Assembly: GCA_965262255.1 (NCBI GenBank)
Contig: OZ253505.1
Coordinates: 3,286,001 to 3,350,000 of the forward strand
Origin: JANQQC01 sp965262255
GTDB lineage: Bacteria > Pseudomonadota > Alphaproteobacteria > Caulobacterales > Hyphomonadaceae
Length of the DNA stretch: 64,000 bases
Direction: 5' to 3'
Position numbers and translations under genes: made by a program. Below the pieces are notes generated by a model. It was not told the DNA's origin, did not search any database, and worked only from the letters and a program-made list of their open reading frames with translations. This document shows, piece after piece, positions 59,001-64,000 of this stretch (the first letter of the stretch is position 1; the number at the start of each line of letters is the position of its first letter).

Positions 59001-62000
59001 AAAGGTGGGCACGGAATTATCATCACAAATCAGGCAGGGGGGTCTATCAGCGCTAAAGCCACAGGTGCAGTTTCCGGCGATGGCGATCGCAGACATGGCA
59101 TACTTGTTCGAAATCGGAATACAGCGGCTACGTTTTTAACTATTACGGCCAATGCTGTAACCGGATCGGCTAGTGGGATACGCGTCCAACAGAAAGGTTC
59201 AGGTGAAATCAAGGTATCTGCCAATGGGACGGTGCTTGGCAAAGGCGCGCCTGGGATTATAGTTATTAATAATAGCGGAAGCGACGTGACGATCACAGCG
59301 GCAACGGTTACATCCCAATCTGGACATGGCATCGACGTTCAAAACGAATCTAATGGAGCTGTTACTGTAAATGCGTCTGATGCGGTAACAGGTTCTGGAT
59401 CAACTAAACACGGGATTTTGGTGTCGAATGTATCGACGAGCAAGGCTGTCACGATATCAGCCGAACAGGTGACAGGATCAGCTTCTGGTATTTACGTTAT
59501 AGATTTAGGAACCGGCCACCTCGCAATTACAGCTACTGGAACTGTTCTTGGGAAAGGCGGCACGGGAATACATGCCAAAAGTAACGTATCTGGAAATATA
59601 ACAATTAACGCTCGAAGCGTTACGTCAAAGTCTGGACACGGGATTCTAGCTGAAAATCTTGCTACCGGGTCTATTACGGTCAATGCTACAGGAAACGTAA
59701 CCGGGTCTGGTTCGACACGCCACGGTATATTTGTCAAAAACAGTCTGACCGGTTCTGCGGTGAGTATCATGGCGAATAACGTTACCGGTTCATCTAGTGG
59801 AATTTATGTTAACAATCCAACTCCTCATGCCACGACTATAACCACAAATGCAACCGGAACTGTATTAGGAAAGGGAGGGCATGGGATATTTGTCAAAAGT
59901 GACGGTAGTGGCGGTGCCGATTATCTTAAGTTGGGACATGTAACGTCCAATTCAGGTCACGGGGTTTATTTTTATAAGACAAGAGCCGGGGGAGTTTCTA
60001 TTAGTAGTCTAGGTAATGTAACTGGGAGTGGCTCCGGGCATCACGGAATTTTCGTCAAAAATACAACATCGAGTGACAGTAAGGTTGAAATCCGAACACA
60101 AAAAGTAACCGGTTCGGCCAGTGGAATTAGGGTACTAACTGAAGCAAGCGGAAGAGTATTTTTATCAGCTGTAAATAATGTAATTGCTCGAGGCGGGGAT
60201 GGGATTTATATAAAACACACGAATGCTGGTAATGTTCAAATGCTTGTTGGAACCGTTTCCTCACTGTCTGGACATGGATTAGCTATTGTACATCAAGCGG
60301 TTGGAAGCGTTGATGTAAATGCACTCGAAGGTATCACCGGAACTGGGACAGGTAAACACGGAATATGGGTTAGTACGAACGCTAAAGCAAAGAATATTTT
60401 AGTAAGAGCGCAAAATGTCACGGGATCCGCTACAGGCATAAGAGTCACTCAACAGGGCAATGCTCGTATCCATATCTCGGCTCAACAACTCGTTCAAGGG
60501 GGAACAGGAGAAGGAATCTACGCTCAAAACTTGGGTACTGGCGAGATTAGAGTGAGTGCGCTTTCGGTCTCATCCCAATCAAGTCATGGATTGCATTTTA
60601 AAAATTCCCTATCTGGGTCAATATATGTTGACGTTAGTGGTACGGTATCGGGTGGAACAGGGAGTGAAAGTCACGGAATCTATGCCATCAATCAAGCTAA
60701 AGAAAACAGATACTTAACGATTACAGCGGCGACAGTTACAGCATCTGGTAATGCTATCCGTGCAGTAAACACCGGATCCGACAATTTAAAGATTATGGCC
60801 AAGGGGAAGTTAACGAGTACAAAATCGAAAGGAATTTATGCCAAAAACTTAAATGGGGGGGACGTTTCGATCACAGTAAGTGGGGTAAGGTCAAATTATG
60901 GAGATGGAATCTATATAACAAATGATGGTGACGGTTCTATTTCTCTCAGTGCTTCAGGTGATGTAATTGGTGCTCAAGATGATGGACACGGAATTTATGC
61001 CAAACAAATGTCAAGCGGAACATCCGTCACAATTACTGCGCGAGCAGTGACAGGTTCTATGACAGGCATCACAGTATCTAGTGCAGGTTCGGGAGCAATA
61101 AGTATAGAGGCAAGTGGCAATATTGTTGGAAAAGAAGACTCGGCGGTAAAAATCGATAGCACGGGTTCAGGAAATGTTACTGTTTCGACGTCAAGTTTTG
61201 TGCTGACAGATTCCGGACATGGGATAGAAGTTAACAAATCGGCTACTGGCAATATTCGAGTTTCAGCCACGAAGAGAATAACGGGAAGTGGCGCTAGCGG
61301 TGATGGGGTCAGAGTGTTTGTATCGGCAGGTGCAACTAGCACTGGGGGAGGAACAGGAACTATCGGGTTAGCGCAAACGGCTAACACGGCGAGTTCGTCG
61401 CCTCAGTACCTAGTCTCAATAAATGTAAGCAGTGTCGTTGGTTCTGGCGCTGGAATCAACGTTAGTAGTACCAAATCGGGAAACATTTCGATTTCGACTG
61501 TGGGTACAGTGGAAGGGTCGAGCGGAGCAGGGATTTTAGTTTACACAAAAAGTGGTGGGAGTATAACTTTCAATACTCGAAAGGTGACCGGCAAAACAAA
61601 TGCACATGGAATTCATTTAACAAACTCGACGACAGGAATGTCATCGATCCTCATTACCACTAATGACTCGGTCCTTGGAGCGGGAACGGGAAAACATGGA
61701 ATTTATGTTGACAACAAAAACACAACCGCTCTAGTTACGATTTCAGCGGAAGCAGTCACGGGTTCTGCGGGCGGAATTTATGTTAAGAATGTTGGTGGCA
61801 CGGGTGCAATCTCCATTAAGACCTCTGGTGCGGTACTTGGCAAATCCTCGCACGGAATATTTGTGAGGACAGGAGCGACAGGTGTTGTAACTATTTCGGC
61901 AGATCGCAACGTAACCGGAACGCATGGAAATGTGGATCCTCGGTTCAAAGATGGAATAAAGGTAGAACGGATTGGGGGCGGAACCATAAACATTCATGTC

Positions 62001-64000
62001 TCAGCGACTGTTCTAGGTTCCGGTGGAGACGCAATACACTTACTGAACTCAGGCTCGGGTGACTTAGCCGCAAATGTCTATGTGTCGTCCGCTGGTATTT
62101 TAAAAGCGACTAGTCCAATTACGGGGTCTACTGTACCGTCGTCTGCAAACGTAATTCTTGCTCACGATTCTGGTCCGGGTAATCTCACATTAAATGTAAG
62201 TTCGTCAGGAAGTTTTGACGGACCCGGGGGTATAACTGCTATAAATTCCGGTGGTGGCAGCTTAACTGTCGATACCACTAGTGGAACAGTTAGCATAGGT
62301 TCTGGAGGATTATCGGCCACTAACATGTCTGGAACTACGGCAGCGACAAATGGAGATAATTTAACAATTTCGACGGCAGCCTTGAAGGGAGATAAGTACG
62401 GAATTGAGGCAGATAACATGGGTTCGGGATTGCTATCGATTTCAGCAACAGGAGCGGTTAGTGGTGAGAAGGGCAAAGGGATTTATGCCCGAAGCAGAGG
62501 GGCTGGAAATATCGAAATAAATATTGCAAGTGGAATTACTGTTCTGGGAGGTAAAGGGCATGGAATAGAGGTATTCAATCAAAGTGGTGGTTCGGTTGCT
62601 ATTGACGTTAAGGGAACTGTCTTCGCTTCCGGACAAGATGACGGAGGGATGGGGTATACCGGGATCACGGTTCAACAAACCGCAACAAGTTCACCCGTTA
62701 CTGTTTCGACTAACCAAGTAACGGGATCAGGTTGGGGAATAAAGGTTATAAATTTAGGCGTTGGCGACACCATGATTGACGCAAAAGGAGATATTTTAGG
62801 AAAAGGATTTGACGGAGTATATGTCGATCATAGGGGCGTAACGGGGCGGGTAGTTATATCGGCTACCGGGAAAGTTACATCAAATTCCGGACATGGTATT
62901 GTTGTTAAAGAGAGTGCAAGTACGGCTAATGTATCTATTAGAGCATCTGATGTTGTAACGGGGACAGGAACGGGGAAGCATGGAATTTTTGTTGAGAACA
63001 CAAGTTCTAATGGAGGTGCTATTACGATTATTGCAAATGCAGTCACGGGATCAGAGAGTGGAATCCGAGCCGAGTCTAAAGGAAATACAAATTTTAGTAT
63101 TACGGCAAGTGCAGCGGTTCTTGGGCAAGGTGATAACGCTATTCATGTTCATTCTCCGAGCAGAGCAAATATTACGATTTCGACATCAAGTTTCGTTACG
63201 TCAAATTCAGGCCATGGAATTTCGGCAGTTAAAGTCTCACAAGGCACGATTGATATAGATGCTTCAGTCGCTGTTACCGGTTCGGGGTCCGGCAAACATG
63301 GAATTTATGTAAAAAGCTCTGATGAAACTAATCTGAATAACATTACAATAACAACTAATGCGGTAACAGGATCGGCGAGTGGTATACATATCGAAGATTC
63401 AGGACAAAGTACAATTACAATCAATACAAGTGGAGAAGTAATTGGAAGAAACAGCAGTGGAATTTCGGTAGAATCATTATTGTCCGATATTTCTATAAAC
63501 ACTTCCGGAGCAGTTAATGCAAGTACCTCGACTGCGGGTGTTGGAATATATGCAAAAACAGGCGGCGGAAACTTAACACTAAATATAAGCGGAGCGGTTT
63601 CAGGTGGAACAGGAAGTTCTGCAATTGGAATTGACACAAACATCGACGAAACAGCGAATAGTACAAAATCTGTTACAGCCACAATTGAGGGTGGGAATGT
63701 AACAGCCGCTAGTGGAATTGCGATAAGAAATAATGGTGGAGTATCCAACTTCACTATTAAAACTGGTACTGAAATAGTTGGAGCAGTTCAGCTGGGCGCG
63801 GGAAAAGATGTAATCACCATGTCAGGTGGAACATTTCATTCTACATCACGGATTGATGGAGGTGCAGATGCTGATGAATTAATATTCGCTTCGGGAAATC
63901 AAAGTTTAATAGGATCTAATTTTGTTAATTGGGAAAAAATCACTGTTCAATCGGGAGTAACGTTAACATTCCTAAATACTCAAACATTAACCACTCCAGA
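56079..64000 (+). CDS. Giant autotransporter 2 (5' part, runs off the window)
   Basis: An open frame of at least 2640 codons with no stop to the window edge. The start MVEDETVSDKFMDRRSNHSP leads to a long leader sharing SGGRLA...GVVSFAP with giant 1, and ends before the first Cys. A cysteine pair (codons at 56283 and 56319) matches module 1 of the other protein. The passenger is a beta-helix of VTGSASGIRV, VLGKG..GI, TSQSGHGI and GSGTGKHGIF rungs, and at the edge the IDGGADADELIF / FVNWEKITVQ block that ends a module appears. A barrel would be expected beyond 64000. It probably serves adhesion. It lacks any frameshift in the window. Confidence 0.9.
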   Translation, partial: MVEDETVSDKFMDRRSNHSPNPLVSGGRLAKLTMGVVSFAPHLLSLLAIYAGASAVQDSLGPALAQAPCNTSGTKSSEYSCSGTISTTQTLSATGTNNLKVTLNSAATVNFQGSGTPAFKLTSDAGINFTQNSSGQNLTTGSQATGIFNAKAGGYVTLSVTGDINFSGVGTAIYANSSGTSSGDVKVYTQEVSASNYTDSVGIDIRNTKGAITVKSSGAITGNASGVYILSKSDDNINLSFANKVQGRDGLAIVTNESSSSNKTITLSATFGAEHFVGTGGSGIKWQNTGSGTTELVIDHSSTLKLAGTKYGMEVVNNSGNIKINLKDVPHLSNTGSQSASSAIHIYNTHMASNTGNVTVSVNAVTGNIHGVHVINNTPGALSLVAKGEVIGAGSSGFGIFAVSNESGALTLSTGKVVGEGGHGISIVKVNEDSEVITSPTTANLNSSGSIEGKKSAGVSVTQLGLNAAIDLVTSSVTGATFGFSIFNFGGSISISSSGLIHGKGYDGIFINSNGTGNITITGTQIKSDAGRGIRVTKSAPGSISISTTGYITGSGRGKEGVLVSSTFGTAGDVSITTGAVTGSASGIHATQAGTGNLTVAATGNVQGKHGDGIFVSNSNKGSVSVNALGITASAGHGVNALNVASGALSISASGAVTGSGTGKHGIFAKTTHNSATTLTITANAVTGSASGIRAEHSGTGNLKIKASGAILAGGGTGVLATNARGGNLEVDVAAVTSQSGHGIYTKNTATGDIKITATGNVLGSAGHGIYAVHTSSGAISISASGSVTGSGTNRHGILAKAAHLAPKSLTITANAVTGSGHGILIESGGPGDISISASGTVLGKTAAGILISGQYDGNISLNLAAVTSQSGEGINVTNIARGSITVSASGSVTGTGNDKAGIFVSNTTALGASITLDVAAVTGSSDGVKVTNSGIGHITISASGTIEGNAGAGITATSFSNGNLDVSATKVTGKGGHGIIITNQAGGSISAKATGAVSGDGDRRHGILVRNRNTAATFLTITANAVTGSASGIRVQQKGSGEIKVSANGTVLGKGAPGIIVINNSGSDVTITAATVTSQSGHGIDVQNESNGAVTVNASDAVTGSGSTKHGILVSNVSTSKAVTISAEQVTGSASGIYVIDLGTGHLAITATGTVLGKGGTGIHAKSNVSGNITINARSVTSKSGHGILAENLATGSITVNATGNVTGSGSTRHGIFVKNSLTGSAVSIMANNVTGSSSGIYVNNPTPHATTITTNATGTVLGKGGHGIFVKSDGSGGADYLKLGHVTSNSGHGVYFYKTRAGGVSISSLGNVTGSGSGHHGIFVKNTTSSDSKVEIRTQKVTGSASGIRVLTEASGRVFLSAVNNVIARGGDGIYIKHTNAGNVQMLVGTVSSLSGHGLAIVHQAVGSVDVNALEGITGTGTGKHGIWVSTNAKAKNILVRAQNVTGSATGIRVTQQGNARIHISAQQLVQGGTGEGIYAQNLGTGEIRVSALSVSSQSSHGLHFKNSLSGSIYVDVSGTVSGGTGSESHGIYAINQAKENRYLTITAATVTASGNAIRAVNTGSDNLKIMAKGKLTSTKSKGIYAKNLNGGDVSITVSGVRSNYGDGIYITNDGDGSISLSASGDVIGAQDDGHGIYAKQMSSGTSVTITARAVTGSMTGITVSSAGSGAISIEASGNIVGKEDSAVKIDSTGSGNVTVSTSSFVLTDSGHGIEVNKSATGNIRVSATKRITGSGASGDGVRVFVSAGATSTGGGTGTIGLAQTANTASSSPQYLVSINVSSVVGSGAGINVSSTKSGNISISTVGTVEGSSGAGILVYTKSGGSITFNTRKVTGKTNAHGIHLTNSTTGMSSILITTNDSVLGAGTGKHGIYVDNKNTTALVTISAEAVTGSAGGIYVKNVGGTGAISIKTSGAVLGKSSHGIFVRTGATGVVTISADRNVTGTHGNVDPRFKDGIKVERIGGGTINIHVSATVLGSGGDAIHLLNSGSGDLAANVYVSSAGILKATSPITGSTVPSSANVILAHDSGPGNLTLNVSSSGSFDGPGGITAINSGGGSLTVDTTSGTVSIGSGGLSATNMSGTTAATNGDNLTISTAALKGDKYGIEADNMGSGLLSISATGAVSGEKGKGIYARSRGAGNIEINIASGITVLGGKGHGIEVFNQSGGSVAIDVKGTVFASGQDDGGMGYTGITVQQTATSSPVTVSTNQVTGSGWGIKVINLGVGDTMIDAKGDILGKGFDGVYVDHRGVTGRVVISATGKVTSNSGHGIVVKESASTANVSIRASDVVTGTGTGKHGIFVENTSSNGGAITIIANAVTGSESGIRAESKGNTNFSITASAAVLGQGDNAIHVHSPSRANITISTSSFVTSNSGHGISAVKVSQGTIDIDASVAVTGSGSGKHGIYVKSSDETNLNNITITTNAVTGSASGIHIEDSGQSTITINTSGEVIGRNSSGISVESLLSDISINTSGAVNASTSTAGVGIYAKTGGGNLTLNISGAVSGGTGSSAIGIDTNIDETANSTKSVTATIEGGNVTAASGIAIRNNGGVSNFTIKTGTEIVGAVQLGAGKDVITMSGGTFHSTSRIDGGADADELIFASGNQSLIGSNFVNWEKITVQSGVTLTFLNTQTLTTP
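58060..61000 (+). repeat. Tandem ~315-bp supermodules in giant autotransporter 2
   Basis: The landmark KHGIF/RHGI (encoded by forms of AAACACGGAATTTTC) recurs near 58070, 58460, 59090, 59405, 59716, 60035, 60353, 60669 and 60980. In the regular part the spacing is 311-319 bp (about 105 residues), each unit holding four beta-helix rungs. The unit continues less regularly to about 63.3 kb. Unit sequences differ, so it is not a recent exact amplification. Confidence 0.75.

Noticed and set aside
1..64000. tRNA, rRNA or tmRNA genes
   Set aside because: None recognised by eye. A covariance-model scan would be needed to exclude them.

Overview
The window looks like the chromosome of an alphaproteobacterium, by eye about 40-45% GC. 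The best evidence is the core-gene order between 37.8 and 42.4 kb (NDUFA12-type complex I accessory subunit, mlaD, a DUF2155 gene, aat, accC, accB, aroQ), which is typical of that class. The neighbouring divergent pair rne and amidase (47.0-52.9 kb) and an alphaproteobacterial-style RNase E with an acidic insertion near its S1 domain agree. No rRNA, tRNA or CRISPR array was recognised. The genus cannot be named from sequence alone.

Layout. (1) 0-6.5 kb: a large N6-adenine DNA methylase with an N-terminal nuclease-like domain, a second copy truncated before its methylase domain, a small GIY-YIG-like protein, then transposase remnants (IS481-like, IS256). (2) 6.9-20.6 kb: one 4569-codon autotransporter with five related passenger modules and a C-terminal beta-barrel. 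(3) 20.8-35 kb: an accessory island with a broken small gene, an IS630 transposase, a type IIG-like restriction-modification enzyme, a complete IS5-type element, a frameshifted nucleotidyltransferase-like/XRE pair, IS481 debris, a copied nrdJ-like fragment beside a perfect 40-bp palindrome, a GIY-YIG nuclease, and an operon of an HTH/ImmA-like/chagasin-like protein followed by a papain-type cysteine protease. A TnpB element with a nonsense mutation closes it. (4) 35.3-42.4 kb: a diverged nrdJ-like gene that appears to lack the catalytic core, then the core cluster. (5) 42.9-47 kb: an orphan ORF, an intact TnpB element abutting a repeat-rich coiled-coil membrane protein, and thiS-thiG. (6) 47-55.3 kb: rne, a complete IS481 element with 31-bp perfect inverted repeats, the amidase, a family of small membrane/coiled-coil proteins, and a solo TnpB right end. 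(7) 56.1 kb to the window edge: a second giant autotransporter, open at the end, preceded by a run of ten G.

How parts work together. The core genes serve fatty-acid synthesis (accB/accC), the shikimate pathway (aroQ), thiamine synthesis (thiS/thiG), RNA decay (rne), cell separation (amidase), lipid transport (mlaD) and N-end-rule tagging (aat). The accessory region resembles a defence and mobile-element island. Its most unusual content is the cytoplasmic papain-like protease encoded directly after a DNA-binding protein that carries what looks like a cysteine-protease-inhibitor domain. That pair could be a protease-based toxin-antitoxin or defence module. The two giant surface proteins share an N-terminal region, a cysteine pair and an upstream motif, and the homopolymeric G runs near or in them suggest phase variation.
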